64,000 bases of DNA from Streptococcus suis (GCF_016775005.1 NZ_JAEUXI010000001.1:124001-188000); one strand, 5' to 3'. Positions 52,328-63,285 are shown, numbered from the stretch's first letter. Made by a program: numbers and translations. Notes: a model not told the origin generated them from the sequence alone.

Positions 52328-52945
52328 TTAGGAGGTGATTTTCCGATAAACTTCATCAGCCAACAATTGATTGCCAAGTGGGGTCAAATGCAAGCCGTCA
52401 CTATAATATTCAGCATGTCCTTCTGTCAAGGGATAAAAGTTGATCCATTCCAGACCATATTCTTCAGCCAAACGGGGAATCATCTCTTGTAGGACCGTCT
52501 TGATAATCTCGTTGTTCAAACCGAAACGACTGGTCGGAACATAGGGTGGCACCATGACAATGACATCCGGTTGGCTATCCAAGTTCAGGTAGGTTTCAAT
52601 CATTTGACGGTATTCCTGTTCAAATCGCTCCTGATTCCAATAAGGTGCTCGGCTATCATTGCTACCAATCATTATCAAGACCAGATCTGGTTGATAGTCT
52701 AGGGATAATTGGGCATTTTTTTCTTTGAAATAAGGATAGTCAGCCGTTGATTGCAAGGAACGGCCGCTAAGACCAAAATTCGCCACTTGATAGGCATGCC
52801 CCAACCTCTCAGCTAAAATGCAAGGGTAGGCATGATTGAGGCGGTCCTCCAGTCCATAGCCATAGGTCAAACTATCGCCAACTGTCGCAATGCGAATGGA
52901 TCCTGACCCGACTGTCAGAACCTCTGGATACATAATATCAGACAT
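52328..52945 (-). CDS. SGNH/GDSL-type esterase
   Basis: A 205-residue lipolytic enzyme of the SGNH superfamily. Block I VGDSLTYGYG holds the catalytic serine, block II is NFGLSGRSLQ, block III IGSNDS, and block V DGLHLTPLG with the catalytic Asp and His. There is no signal peptide, so it acts in the cytoplasm; the substrate is unknown. GGAGAAATT precedes ATG at 52945. It is divergent from the FAD oxidoreductase gene. Confidence 0.9.
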   Translation of the reverse strand: MSDIMYPEVLTVGSGSIRIATVGDSLTYGYGLEDRLNHAYPCILAERLGHAYQVANFGLSGRSLQSTADYPYFKEKNAQLSLDYQPDLVLIMIGSNDSRAPYWNQERFEQEYRQMIETYLNLDSQPDVIVMVPPYVPTSRFGLNNEIIKTVLQEMIPRLAEEYGLEWINFYPLTEGHAEYYSDGLHLTPLGNQLLADEVYRKITS

Positions 52946-53005
52946 AATTTCTCCTTTTTTCTATTGTATCATGCACAAAAAAATAAATAAACCCAAGCGA
53001 ATTTG

Positions 53006-53014
53006 TGATATAAT
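53006..53014 (+). promoter_or_regulatory. Extended -10 promoter, probably leaderless
   Basis: TGATATAAT ends 7 nt before ATG 53022. The seven bases GAACATT contain no ribosome site. Confidence 0.7.
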
Positions 53015-53021
53015 GAACATT

Positions 53022-54137
53022 ATGAAGAAAGAAATTATCATTATCGGTGGAGGCATTGTTGGCTCCACAGCAGCCTATTACTTATCCAAATCCCCTGATC
53101 TGTCCATTCGCTTAGTTGATGAAGGCATCGGTACTGCAACAAGGGCGGCAGCTGGCATTATCTGCCCCTGGATGGCCCAGAAGAAAAACAAAGACTGGTA
53201 TCGTCTAACCTCCTCAGGGGCCAGTTTTTATCGACAACTGATGGCAGATTTAAGAGCAGATGGCATCAATGACTTGCCCTTCCAGGTGACTGGAACCATC
53301 GGCCTAAAGAGTCGGAAGGACTTGATTGAAAAAGTCGAGAAAATTGCCCTGGATAGACGTGAAGATGCTCCTGTCATTGGTCAGATTCAGCAACTGGAAA
53401 AAGAGGAACTTCTGGGCTACCTCCCGCTTTTAAAGGATGAATTTTTCGGTCTTCATCTAGAAGGCGGTGGACGAGTGGATGGTGGTAAACTCTTGGATAT
53501 CCTCCACCAACAATTTCTTGAAAATGGTGGGCAAATCTTCCGTCAAAAAGTTGGTTTGAAGGATGAACAGACTGTCTTAGTTGGTCAAGAAGAATGGAAA
53601 GCCGACCATATCCTCCTAACTGCAGGTGCATGGTTACCCGATTTATTGGAACCAATTGGCTACCAAGTGGATGTCCGCCCACAAAAGGGACAACTCTTTG
53701 AATTGGACACACACTTTGACACTGAAAATTGGCCAGTCTGCATGCCTTATGGTGAAATTGATATCTTGCCATTTTCTCAAGGACGTATCATCGTTGGTGC
53801 AACTCATGAAGATGATATGGGCTATGACCTCGAACTAGATCACGATAAAATCCAGGCCATGCGTGACCGCTCTCAGGAATTCATGCCCCAATTAGCAGAT
53901 TTTCCAATCGCTCGCACCCGCATCGGTACCCGCGCCTATACTTCAACCTACTCGCCATTCTATGGACAAGTCGCTGATCAGGACCATCTCTGGGTAACAA
54001 GTGGACTCGGTTCAACCGGCCTGACCAACGGTCCTTATATCGGTTGGCAAATTGCGATGGAAATTCTTGGAAAAGAAACAAACTTCGACAGAACTGCCTA
54101 CACACCAGACAACTACATCACAAAAGTCAAGAACTGA
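53022..54137 (+). CDS. FAD-dependent amino acid oxidoreductase (DAO family)
   Basis: A 371-residue flavoprotein of the D-amino acid oxidase/glycine oxidase fold. The FAD site EIIIIGGGIVGSTAAYYL starts at residue 3; HILLTAGAWLPDLLE and the C-terminal GTRAYTSTYSPFYGQ and LWVTSGLGSTGLTNGPYIG complete the fold. The substrate is unknown (D-amino acid, glycine or an imino acid). I use ATG 53022; an ATG at 53013 overlaps the -10 box, and earlier starts lie inside the divergent gene. Confidence 0.9.
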   Translation: MKKEIIIIGGGIVGSTAAYYLSKSPDLSIRLVDEGIGTATRAAAGIICPWMAQKKNKDWYRLTSSGASFYRQLMADLRADGINDLPFQVTGTIGLKSRKDLIEKVEKIALDRREDAPVIGQIQQLEKEELLGYLPLLKDEFFGLHLEGGGRVDGGKLLDILHQQFLENGGQIFRQKVGLKDEQTVLVGQEEWKADHILLTAGAWLPDLLEPIGYQVDVRPQKGQLFELDTHFDTENWPVCMPYGEIDILPFSQGRIIVGATHEDDMGYDLELDHDKIQAMRDRSQEFMPQLADFPIARTRIGTRAYTSTYSPFYGQVADQDHLWVTSGLGSTGLTNGPYIGWQIAMEILGKETNFDRTAYTPDNYITKVKN

Positions 54138-54175
54138 TCTTGGCTTTTCTTTTTACTTCAAACTGCCCCAAAACA

Positions 54176-54231
54176 AAAAAGAAAACCTATTGAACAAGGC
54201 AGAAACGTTGCTACAATAGGCTTTTTTCTTA
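54176..54231. terminator. Terminator between convergent FAD oxidoreductase gene and pyk
   Basis: CCTATTG and CAATAGG arms with a long partly paired loop; A runs on the left and T runs on the right, so it can serve both genes. Confidence 0.75.
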
Positions 54232-54235
54232 TAAA

Positions 54236-55741
54236 TTATTTTACAGTGCGAACACGCATTGTGTTTGTTGAACCAGCAACACCAACTGGGACACCAGCTA
54301 CAATGATAATGTCATCACCAGCTTCAACCAAGCCTTGCTCTTTAGCAACGCGCTCAGCCAATTCAAACATATCATCAGTTGATTCAGGTTTTTCAGTCAC
54401 AACTGGAATGACACCCCAGTTCAACATCAATGATTTTTGAACTTTTTCAGTGAAGGTTACTGCCAAGATGTCTGAATCTGGACGGTATTTAGAAATAGCA
54501 CGTGCTGAGTAACCAGTTTCAGTAACTGTTACAACCAACTTGATGTTCATTGAGTGACAAGCGTCTTTTACTGCAGATGCAATAACTTCTGTTTTAGATG
54601 CACGGTTAAAGTGATCAGAGTTCAAACGACCATATTCATTAAGAAGAGTCTGTGCGTTTTTAGCGATAGTTGCCATTGTACGAACTGATTCAACTGGATA
54701 TTTACCGTTTGCAGACTCACCTGAAAGCATTGTTGCATCAGTACCGTCGATAACTGCGTTGAATACGTCTGATACTTCTGAACGAGTTGCACGTGGTTTT
54801 TCAGTCATTGTTTCCAACATGTTTGTTGCTGTGATAACTGCTTTACCAGCTGCATTCACTTTAGTGATAATCATTTTTTGGTAAACTGGAACCATTTCAA
54901 ATGGTACTTCGATACCCATGTCCCCACGAGCAATCATGATACCATCAGCTGCTTCGATGATTTCATCGATGTTGTCGATACCTTGTTGGTTTTCGATTTT
55001 CGCAAACAATTGAACATGATCGTTACCAGTTTCTTTACAGATGTTACGAACAACTTCAACGTCTTTTGCAGTACGTACAAATGAGATTGCGATGAAGTTC
55101 AAACCTTGCTCCAAACCAAAGCGGATGTCCGCATTATCACGGTCTGCAAGTGCTGGGAAAGGAATTTTAGTGTAAGGAATGTTCACACCTTTTTGTTTTG
55201 CGATAACGCCATCGTTTTCAACCAAAACAACAAACTCACGATTTACAGCATCTTTTTCAACAACAGTCAAGCCAAGTTTACCGTCGTCAACAAGGATTTG
55301 TTTACCAACTTCAACATCATCAAAGACATCCAAACCACCTGCAACGTTCAAAGCAATCACTTCTTTTGTTGATTTAATACCTTGTTTTGTTGCAACACGT
55401 AATTTGTCACCAGTTGAGTAAGCGTACTCTTTTGCATCGTCTTCAAACAATTCTGTACGGATTTCTGGACCTTTTGTATCCAACAAGAAACCAACTTTTT
55501 TACCAGCGATTTCTTCTGCACGACGTACAGTTGCCATACGGTCACCTTGCTCTTGGTGATCACCGTGTGAGAAGTTGAAACGGAAAACGTTAGCACCTTC
55601 TGTAATCAAGGCAGCAATTTTCTGTGCTGATGCTTCAACATCCAATTTTTCACCCCAGTAACCATCGTCACCGAATTTTTTACCGCCACGGATTTCTACC
55701 GCAGGACCAAGGGTTGCAACAATTTTTACACGTTTGTTCAT
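54236..55741 (-). CDS. pyk: Pyruvate kinase
   Basis: A 501-residue glycolytic enzyme converting PEP and ADP to pyruvate and ATP. It begins KRVKIVATLGPAVE; the active-site segments include FRFNFSHGD, LLDTKGPEIRTE, the K/Mg segment LFAKIENQQG, GIMIARGDMGIEVP and TATNMLETM. The C-terminal domain is complete. AAAGGAGTTTTGTTAAG precedes ATG. It starts 63 bases after pfkA on the same strand, so the two are probably co-transcribed. Confidence 0.98.
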   Translation of the reverse strand: MNKRVKIVATLGPAVEIRGGKKFGDDGYWGEKLDVEASAQKIAALITEGANVFRFNFSHGDHQEQGDRMATVRRAEEIAGKKVGFLLDTKGPEIRTELFEDDAKEYAYSTGDKLRVATKQGIKSTKEVIALNVAGGLDVFDDVEVGKQILVDDGKLGLTVVEKDAVNREFVVLVENDGVIAKQKGVNIPYTKIPFPALADRDNADIRFGLEQGLNFIAISFVRTAKDVEVVRNICKETGNDHVQLFAKIENQQGIDNIDEIIEAADGIMIARGDMGIEVPFEMVPVYQKMIITKVNAAGKAVITATNMLETMTEKPRATRSEVSDVFNAVIDGTDATMLSGESANGKYPVESVRTMATIAKNAQTLLNEYGRLNSDHFNRASKTEVIASAVKDACHSMNIKLVVTVTETGYSARAISKYRPDSDILAVTFTEKVQKSLMLNWGVIPVVTEKPESTDDMFELAERVAKEQGLVEAGDDIIIVAGVPVGVAGSTNTMRVRTVK

Positions 55742-55804
55742 CTTAACAAAACTCCTTTATATTTTACTGGTCTTATGACCCTAGAAACGAATGATGTGCT
55801 CTGA

Positions 55805-56863
<1,059 letters not shown>

Positions 56864-56896
56864 TTAGAGCGAACTTGCTTGACTTTTTGCGATTTT

Positions 56897-59800
56897 TTAC
56901 CGAAAAACCGTTTTCATCACATAGTCAGCCAATTCTGCTTCTAAATCTAGTGTTTTTTGGACATAGATTCCCTGTAATTGAAGGGTCCGATTTTGATCTT
57001 GATAATGGACAATGACTGGAATTGTCCCTGGATATTTTTTCAAGATACGGGCAATTTGCTGATCAAAAGATGAGCCTGCTAACTGCAACCAACATTTTTC
57101 TAAACTAGCTGGTTGGATGTGTTCTACAACCAATTGTAGCTTGTCATCCCGCTCCTGTACTTTTCCACTAATATACAGCAAGGCGCCAGTTGTTAAAAAA
57201 TGGCCAAATTGTTGAAAGGCTTCTGGAAAGATAGTCACTTCTAGACGATCTTTGGTATCAGAAACCTGAAGGAAGGCCATCTGCTGCCCAGATTTTTTCG
57301 TGCGAATAACTCGAACAGATAGGACCTCGACGAGGATGGTCGCACGGTTGCCTACTAGCAAATCCGACAGGCTATCAAGTTTGAAAGAGCTGGCTTTTCG
57401 AATAGAGACCAAGGGATGGGGGCTGATTCCAACACCAAGCAAGGCCTGCTCCATCTCAAACTTTTCACTGTCTGAATAATCATCTGATTCTATCCATCTG
57501 TAGGATTCTTCTGCAAAAAAGGAGCCAAAGGCTTCTGCAAAAACAAAGAGATTATCCAAATTTTCTACTATTTTCTTACGGTTGGGTTCCAAATCATCAA
57601 ATAAGCCCAGCTGAATAATCGGCAACAAGAGATCTTTTTTCTGATAGTTTGCTGGCAGACGGAGGATAAAATCTTCTACTGAATGGAAGGGACGAGCCTC
57701 CATCAACCAAAGGGAGAAATCCTTGGCAAGACCCTTGATTTGTTTCAAGCCCAGGTGAATCTGCCCATTTGCGATTTTATCATGATAGGGTATGGTGTTG
57801 AGGGTGGGCTTGGCGAGTTTGAAGTCCATTTGCAAAGCATCTGTAATGTAAGAACTGCTAGAATCATTCAACATCACATCAAAGAAAACATCTGAATAGT
57901 GGGTTTTAAAATAAGCCATCTGAAAAGCTAAGGCCGAATAGGCATAGGCATGGCTACGGTTGAAACCATATCCTGCAAATTTAGCCATCATAGCAAAAAT
58001 GTCCTTGGCTTTTTCCTCGTCATGCCCCTTAGAACGAGCTCCCATCACAAAGGCTTCTTCCATGGCTTGCATCTCTTTGGCGTTTTTCTTTGACATGGCC
58101 CTCCGTAGCAAGTCAGCTTTTCCAAGAGAAAAACCTGCATAGACTTGGGCAATCTGCATTACTTGCTCTTGGTAGAGCATGATGCCGTAGGTTGGCTGTA
58201 AGATGGGTGCAATCGATGGATCAAGCAAATCCACTGCTTCTTTACCGTGCTTTCGTTTGACAAAGTTTTCAGAATAATCGCTGGCCCCTGGTCGATTGAG
58301 ACTAGTTGTCGCAACAATTTCTTCAAAGCGATTGGGTTTGACCCGTTTCAAGAGACTGATGGCGCCAGGTTGTTCAAATTGAAAAATCCCCTTGGTCTTA
58401 CCAGCTGCAAAGAGTGCCAGCGTTGCTGGGTCTTCTAAGTCAATACTTGCAATATCAATCTCTTTTCCATAGCGATCTGCCACTTTTTCTGCCATTTTTT
58501 GAACAAAGGTCAAATTCCGAAGCCCCAAAAAGTCCATCTTCAACAAACCATTGGCTTCAACTGCGTGCGCATCGTACTGGGTGATGAGCATGTCCTCTCC
58601 AGCTTTTAGAGGAATAGTGTCGGTCAGGTCTTGGTCACTCATCACAAGGCCTGCTGCATGAATGGAGGTTTGGCGTGGTTGACCTTCAATTTGTTGGGCA
58701 ATGGCAAATGCTTTTTGATACTCCAGTTTGCTGTTAATCAGCTGACGAAATGAGGCATTCCCCTGATAGGCTGACGACAAATTATCTCTGAATGAGATTT
58801 TTTTAGTCAAGGCAGATAATTCATATTCCGGTGTTCCAAAACGCTTAAAGACATCGCGAATGGCCTGCTTAGCTCCAAAGGTTGAGAAAGTCACAATCTG
58901 CGCAGCATGCATGGTTCCGTAGCGGTCACGAACATAACGAATAAAGTCTCCACGGTGAATATCTGGAATATCAATATCAATATCCGGCATGGTGTAGCGT
59001 TCGCTGTTTAAGAATCGTTCAAAGAGTAGGTGATGGCGAACTGGATCGATACCTGTAATGTTTAAAGCATAGGCTACCAAGCTTCCAACAGCTGACCCCC
59101 GTCCCATTCCCATATAATAGCCTTGACTGCGACCAAACCGCAACAAATCCCAAACAATCAGGAAATAATCATCAAAGCCCATCTCATGAATGACACTTAA
59201 TTCGTGCACCAAACGTTTCTGATAGTCTGGTAGCCAAAGGTCCTTGTTTCTCAGCCCTGCTTCTGCCTTCTCACGCAGTTCTTCAACTGCTGGTCTTTCC
59301 CTATTGAAGCGTGGCAATTTCAAGCTAGCATCAATCTCATAGGCAAGACCTTTGACCAACTGATCTAAATTCTCTAAAGCACTTGGAAAACGTTGGGCAA
59401 AGGCCTGTCTGATTGAACGAGCCTCTACTAAAGACTGGTTTCTAGCCAAATCCTCTACTTGATTGAGCGTCAGATTGTCTCGGATGGCATGCAGAACCTG
59501 TAAGGCTTCAATTTGCTGACTGGAAAAATAACGAACCTGATGGAGGGGAATCAGAGGACGACCAAACTCCTTCTGGGGTGTATCCAAAGAAACTCCGATA
59601 TAAAAATCACATCCCAAGTCTAGCCGTTCAACACCTGGAAAATAGGGCACAATAAGTGCAAGATCTTCTAAGTGCCAATCGGATAACTGCAAGACCTCTT
59701 GCCCCATCATACTAGCCGTCGATAATTTCATCAACTGTTGGTAACCCTTGGTTGAAAGAGCCAAAAAGAGAATGGTCAACTTGTCCTGCTCTTCCTCCAG

Positions 59801-60007
59801 TCTCCACTCCATCTCACATCCAATCAAGGGTTGCAGACCGACTTTTTGACAGCATTCAAGAAAATGAAAGGCACCATACAGGTTTTGTTTATCCATCATT
59901 CCAATGGACTGATATCCGAGTTCCTTTGCTTTTTCGACATAGGCCTCAATGGTCACCATACTATCCATAAAACTATAAACGGTTTTGGTATCTAGCTGGG
60001 CAAACAT
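56897..60007 (-). CDS. dnaE: DNA polymerase III subunit alpha (DnaE)
   Basis: A 1,036-residue replicative/repair polymerase. The N-terminal PHP domain (about 1-200) is followed by the C-family polymerase core with the catalytic aspartates in TMPDIDIDIPDIHRGDF; GMGRGSAVGSLVAYAL and NRPGASDYSENFV are typical. A helix-hairpin-helix and an OB fold (TILVEVLSVRVIRTKKSGQQ) end the protein. In Gram-positives DnaE works beside PolC in lagging-strand priming and in mutagenic repair. I start it at ATG 60007, preceded by GGAGGATGCC; five upstream codons are dropped. Confidence 0.97.
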   Translation of the reverse strand: MFAQLDTKTVYSFMDSMVTIEAYVEKAKELGYQSIGMMDKQNLYGAFHFLECCQKVGLQPLIGCEMEWRLEEEQDKLTILFLALSTKGYQQLMKLSTASMMGQEVLQLSDWHLEDLALIVPYFPGVERLDLGCDFYIGVSLDTPQKEFGRPLIPLHQVRYFSSQQIEALQVLHAIRDNLTLNQVEDLARNQSLVEARSIRQAFAQRFPSALENLDQLVKGLAYEIDASLKLPRFNRERPAVEELREKAEAGLRNKDLWLPDYQKRLVHELSVIHEMGFDDYFLIVWDLLRFGRSQGYYMGMGRGSAVGSLVAYALNITGIDPVRHHLLFERFLNSERYTMPDIDIDIPDIHRGDFIRYVRDRYGTMHAAQIVTFSTFGAKQAIRDVFKRFGTPEYELSALTKKISFRDNLSSAYQGNASFRQLINSKLEYQKAFAIAQQIEGQPRQTSIHAAGLVMSDQDLTDTIPLKAGEDMLITQYDAHAVEANGLLKMDFLGLRNLTFVQKMAEKVADRYGKEIDIASIDLEDPATLALFAAGKTKGIFQFEQPGAISLLKRVKPNRFEEIVATTSLNRPGASDYSENFVKRKHGKEAVDLLDPSIAPILQPTYGIMLYQEQVMQIAQVYAGFSLGKADLLRRAMSKKNAKEMQAMEEAFVMGARSKGHDEEKAKDIFAMMAKFAGYGFNRSHAYAYSALAFQMAYFKTHYSDVFFDVMLNDSSSSYITDALQMDFKLAKPTLNTIPYHDKIANGQIHLGLKQIKGLAKDFSLWLMEARPFHSVEDFILRLPANYQKKDLLLPIIQLGLFDDLEPNRKKIVENLDNLFVFAEAFGSFFAEESYRWIESDDYSDSEKFEMEQALLGVGISPHPLVSIRKASSFKLDSLSDLLVGNRATILVEVLSVRVIRTKKSGQQMAFLQVSDTKDRLEVTIFPEAFQQFGHFLTTGALLYISGKVQERDDKLQLVVEHIQPASLEKCWLQLAGSSFDQQIARILKKYPGTIPVIVHYQDQNRTLQLQGIYVQKTLDLEAELADYVMKTVFR

Positions 60008-60076
60008 GGCATCCTCCTTCATTCATTTCTTCTATTATATCAAAAATTAAATCAATAAACTTTTTAAACAAAATAC

Positions 60077-60105
60077 TTGCATTTTATTTCATGTTGTTGT
60101 ATTAT
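60077..60105 (+). promoter_or_regulatory. Promoter of the GntR-ABC operon
   Basis: TTGCAT, 17-nt spacer, TATTAT at 60100-60105. TTGTT before and GAACAA after the -10 may form a loose inverted repeat for the regulator. Confidence 0.65.
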
Positions 60106-60154
60106 GTATATAGAACAAAGATACAGGTGAGCAATTGCCTAGAAAGGAAACAGT

Positions 60155-60529
60155 ATGGCCTGGAAATTCGACAATAATGTCCCCATCTATATTCAGATAA
60201 CCAATACCATAAAACTTCAGATTGTTACCAACCAACTCAAACCTGGTGATAAGTTACCGACCGTCCGTGATTTGGCAGAAACTGCTGGTGTCAATCCCAA
60301 TACTGTACAGCGGGCCTTGTCCGATTTAGAAAGCGAGGGCTTCGTATACTCTGTTCGTACAACAGGACGTTTTGTAACCGACAATCTTGAATTGATCCAA
60401 GAAACCCGCCTAGCCTTAGCCCAAACAGAACTGGAAAATTTTGTAACCAACATGGTTGATTTAGGCTTTGGTCAAGACCAATTGGTACAGCAGTTGGACG
60501 ACTATTTGAAAGGAGATTTAAATGAATAA
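60155..60529 (+). CDS. GntR family regulator, YtrA type
   Basis: A 124-residue short GntR regulator. The winged helix reads IYIQITNTIKLQIVTNQLKP, KLPTVRDLAETAGVNPNTVQ and ALSDLESEGFVYSVRTTGRF; only a short helical tail follows, as in the YtrA subfamily that controls ABC transporters. Its stop overlaps the ATPase start, so it regulates the operon it heads. Confidence 0.93.
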   Translation: MAWKFDNNVPIYIQITNTIKLQIVTNQLKPGDKLPTVRDLAETAGVNPNTVQRALSDLESEGFVYSVRTTGRFVTDNLELIQETRLALAQTELENFVTNMVDLGFGQDQLVQQLDDYLKGDLNE

Positions 60530-61232
60530 CACAAACCTTACACTTTTGGAATTTCAACAAGTTTCCAAATCTTACGGTGGCGTTGTAGCTCTGAACAATG
60601 TAAACTTCAAACTTTCTGCTGGAAAAATTATCGGACTCTTGGGTCCAAACGGTTCTGGTAAAACGACACTAATCAAGCTTTTGAACGGCTTATTACAGCC
60701 TGAGTATGGTCAAATCCTGATCAATGGCCGCACCCCTTCTCCTGAGACCAAGGCTATGGTGTCCTATCTCCCAGATACGACCTACTTGGACGAAAATATG
60801 AAGGTCATCGAGGCAGTTGAATTGTTTAAAGATTTTTATGCAGATTTTGACCAAGCGCGTGCCCTTCATCTTTTAGAAGATTTGCAGATTAACCTAGCCA
60901 GTCGTATGAAACACCTCTCCAAAGGAAACAAGGAAAAGGTGCAACTCATCTTGGTTATGAGCCGTCAAGCACAACTATACGTCTTAGACGAACCAATCGG
61001 CGGAGTCGATCCTGCGGCGCGTGATTACATTTTGAAAACAATCGTGAGCAACTATTCTCCGACTGCTTCTGTCATCATCTCAACCCACTTGATTTCTGAT
61101 ATCGAATCCATCTTGGATGAAGTCATTTTTTTGCAGAATGGTAGCATCGTCCGACAAGGCAATGTTGATGACCTCCGTATTGATTCTGGTCAATCAATTG
61201 ATGAACTCTTCCGTTCAGATTTCAAGGCTTAG
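60522..61232 (+). CDS. ABC transporter ATP-binding protein
   Basis: A 236-residue exporter-type ATPase: Walker A LLGPNGSGKTTLIKLL, a reduced signature LSKGNKEKVQLILVMS, Walker B LYVLDEPIGGVDPAARD, H-loop ISTHLISDIES. It pairs with the membrane protein 15 bases downstream. With the YtrA-type regulator it resembles Firmicutes systems that respond to cell-wall stress or peptides; the cargo is unknown. Confidence 0.93.
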   Translation: MNNTNLTLLEFQQVSKSYGGVVALNNVNFKLSAGKIIGLLGPNGSGKTTLIKLLNGLLQPEYGQILINGRTPSPETKAMVSYLPDTTYLDENMKVIEAVELFKDFYADFDQARALHLLEDLQINLASRMKHLSKGNKEKVQLILVMSRQAQLYVLDEPIGGVDPAARDYILKTIVSNYSPTASVIISTHLISDIESILDEVIFLQNGSIVRQGNVDDLRIDSGQSIDELFRSDFKA

Positions 61233-61247
61233 AGGAAAGGAAAAGAT

Positions 61248-62015
61248 ATGTTTGCAAAACTGTTAAAATATGAATTTAAATCCGTCGGAAAATGGTACCT
61301 GGCTTTGTACGCCCTGGTCTTAGCCATTGCCATTGTCGTTGGTTTCTGGTTACGTTCCAATGTCATCCGTGCAGAAACGAGTGAAATCAGTAATGCAGAA
61401 GCAACCCTTTTGGGCTTTGTCATGTTTGCCTTTGCTGCCATCCTCATTACCATCGGAATTTCGACACTCTTTTTGATTGTCAATCGCTTCCGCCACAACA
61501 TTTATGGTCGCCAGGGCTATCTTACCATGACCCTGCCTGTTTCAGCCCATCATTTGATTTTGTCAAAATTGGTCACAGCCCTCTTATGGAGCTTGCTAGC
61601 AGCTATTGTTGCAATCTTGAGCCTCTTGGTTGCCTTCAGTATTTCAGGGATTGATGAGTTCTTTGGTGCCTATACATTTGTAACAGAATTAACAGATATT
61701 CCAAGTATTCTACAATATGGATTTGCCCAATTTGTTTCTACTGTTCACTCAATTTTACTAATTTACTTCTCTATCTCCATCGGCCAATTGTTTAAAGACT
61801 ACCGCACCTTGATGGCCTTCATTGCCTACTTCTCCATTTCATCTATCGTAGGCATCATCAGTTCCCTCTTCTACCTCTCAGAATTGGAAACACTCTATGG
61901 TTCTAGCTTTTCTATCTTGCCGAATCCAATTCTCACATTCCTCTCCATCTTACTAGCTTTTGGCTACTATTTTGGAACCCACTATATTATGAGTAAGAAA
62001 CTCAATTTACAGTAA
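61248..62015 (+). CDS. ABC transporter membrane protein
   Basis: A 255-residue protein with six hydrophobic segments, starting MFAKLLKYEFKSVGKWYLAL, a common N-terminus of ABC-2-like permeases. QGYLTMTLPVSAHHLILSKL is also typical of that group. It forms the membrane part of the GntR-controlled transporter. GAGGAAAGG lies upstream. It ends at a strong terminator. Confidence 0.88.
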   Translation: MFAKLLKYEFKSVGKWYLALYALVLAIAIVVGFWLRSNVIRAETSEISNAEATLLGFVMFAFAAILITIGISTLFLIVNRFRHNIYGRQGYLTMTLPVSAHHLILSKLVTALLWSLLAAIVAILSLLVAFSISGIDEFFGAYTFVTELTDIPSILQYGFAQFVSTVHSILLIYFSISIGQLFKDYRTLMAFIAYFSISSIVGIISSLFYLSELETLYGSSFSILPNPILTFLSILLAFGYYFGTHYIMSKKLNLQ

Positions 62016-62018
62016 GAA

Positions 62019-62056
62019 AAAAAGCTCCAGGACCACTCGGTCAAAGAGCTTCTTTC
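62019..62056. terminator. Bidirectional terminator between ABC permease and add
   Basis: AAAGCTC and GAGCTTCTTT arms around an 18-base loop, with A runs to the left and T runs to the right. Confidence 0.8.
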
Positions 62057-62057
62057 T

Positions 62058-63074
62058 TTACTTTGATTGATAATTCGCTTCCAGTTGCTTGCGCAGGATC
62101 TCTTTTTCTTCAACAGAAGCAAAGGAGGCCTCAATAGCATTGCGATTAAACTGATAAAAATCGTCCTTACTGGTCTGAAAATACTCTTGAAAAAGACTGT
62201 ATTCTCTTGTCAAGGTTGTATTGGATACCGTACGATTATCTGTATTAATTGTAAGCGCAGCTCCTGCCTGATAAAGAGCTGGATAGGGAAACTCCGCCAG
62301 GCTAGCAACAGCCCTGGTTTGGAGGTTACTCGTCAGACACATCTCAATGGTTGTACCTGCCGCAAGAACCTGGTTAATAACCTCTGGACTTTTTCCAAGT
62401 GCTGTTCCGTGACCGATGCGTTTAATGCCCAATTGCACAGCATAAGCGACATTGGCAGAACAACCACATTCGCCAGCATGAAAGGTCATAGGCAAGCCTA
62501 AAGCCTGGCAGTCTTTTATGGCCTTCTCCATCTGCTGGGTCGGGAAATCCACCTCATTTCCGGCAAAATCAAATCCAGCTAATCCAGAATCAGCAAGGGA
62601 AACCACCTCTTCAAAGACAGCTTGGTTCAACTCCTCTGGGGATTGTTTCAAACCACAGACCAAGGCTTTGGCGAGTATGCCAAACTCCTCTCGAGCAGCA
62701 TGTAGACCTGCTAGCACAGCTTGAACAACTTGAGCAGCTGACAGGCCTTGATCCATGGATAATTCCGGTGCAAAACGAACTTCCAGATAGATAACACCAT
62801 CTTGCGCAGCTTGGCGGGCAACATCATAGGCTGCAAGCGACAAGGCTTCTCTCGTTTGAAGCAAGGGCCTCACGAATGAAAAGACTTTAAGATAGTCATT
62901 CAAACTCTCCACGTTCTCAGGTGCTTGTAAGCATCCTTGCAATTCCTGATCGGACTGAGGCAAGTCAATCTTGGCAAGTCCTGCCAATTGACGAACCACC
63001 TCAAGCGACAAGGACCCGTCAAGATGACAATGGAGTTCAACTTTAGCCAGTTGATTCAATTCTTCTAAGTGCAC
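62058..63074 (-). CDS. add: Adenosine deaminase
   Basis: A 338-residue zinc hydrolase converting adenosine to inosine. Zinc and catalytic residues: VELHCHLDGSLS near the N-terminus, MTFHAGECG in the middle, KRIGHGTAL and LTINTDNRTVS near the end. The start is GTG at 63074 (GTG CAC TTA GAA), with AGGAGG six bases upstream; no nearby ATG fits. Monocistronic. Confidence 0.94.
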   Translation of the reverse strand: MHLEELNQLAKVELHCHLDGSLSLEVVRQLAGLAKIDLPQSDQELQGCLQAPENVESLNDYLKVFSFVRPLLQTREALSLAAYDVARQAAQDGVIYLEVRFAPELSMDQGLSAAQVVQAVLAGLHAAREEFGILAKALVCGLKQSPEELNQAVFEEVVSLADSGLAGFDFAGNEVDFPTQQMEKAIKDCQALGLPMTFHAGECGCSANVAYAVQLGIKRIGHGTALGKSPEVINQVLAAGTTIEMCLTSNLQTRAVASLAEFPYPALYQAGAALTINTDNRTVSNTTLTREYSLFQEYFQTSKDDFYQFNRNAIEASFASVEEKEILRKQLEANYQSK

Positions 63075-63192
63075 TGGGAACCTCCTAAAACGATATTGTT
63101 CCTATCTTAGCACAATTCATTTATATTTCAAGAAAAATTTGAAAAAAGAACACAAAAAAAGAACAATGCCGAACATTGTCCTTTCTATCATA

Positions 63193-63280
63193 CGGAAGAC
63201 ATGGGATTCGAACCCACGCACGCTGTTACACGCCTACCGCGTTTCCAACACGGCCTCTTGAGCCTCTTGAGTAATCTTCC
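63193..63280 (-). tRNA. tRNA-Ser (anticodon GGA)
   Basis: Minus strand: acceptor stem GGAAGAT/GTCTTCC, a long variable arm, anticodon loop TTGGAAA giving anticodon GGA, and GGTTCGAATCC in the T arm. Length 88 including discriminator G; the CCA end is not encoded. It is next to ssrA. Confidence 0.95.
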
Positions 63281-63285
63281 ATATA

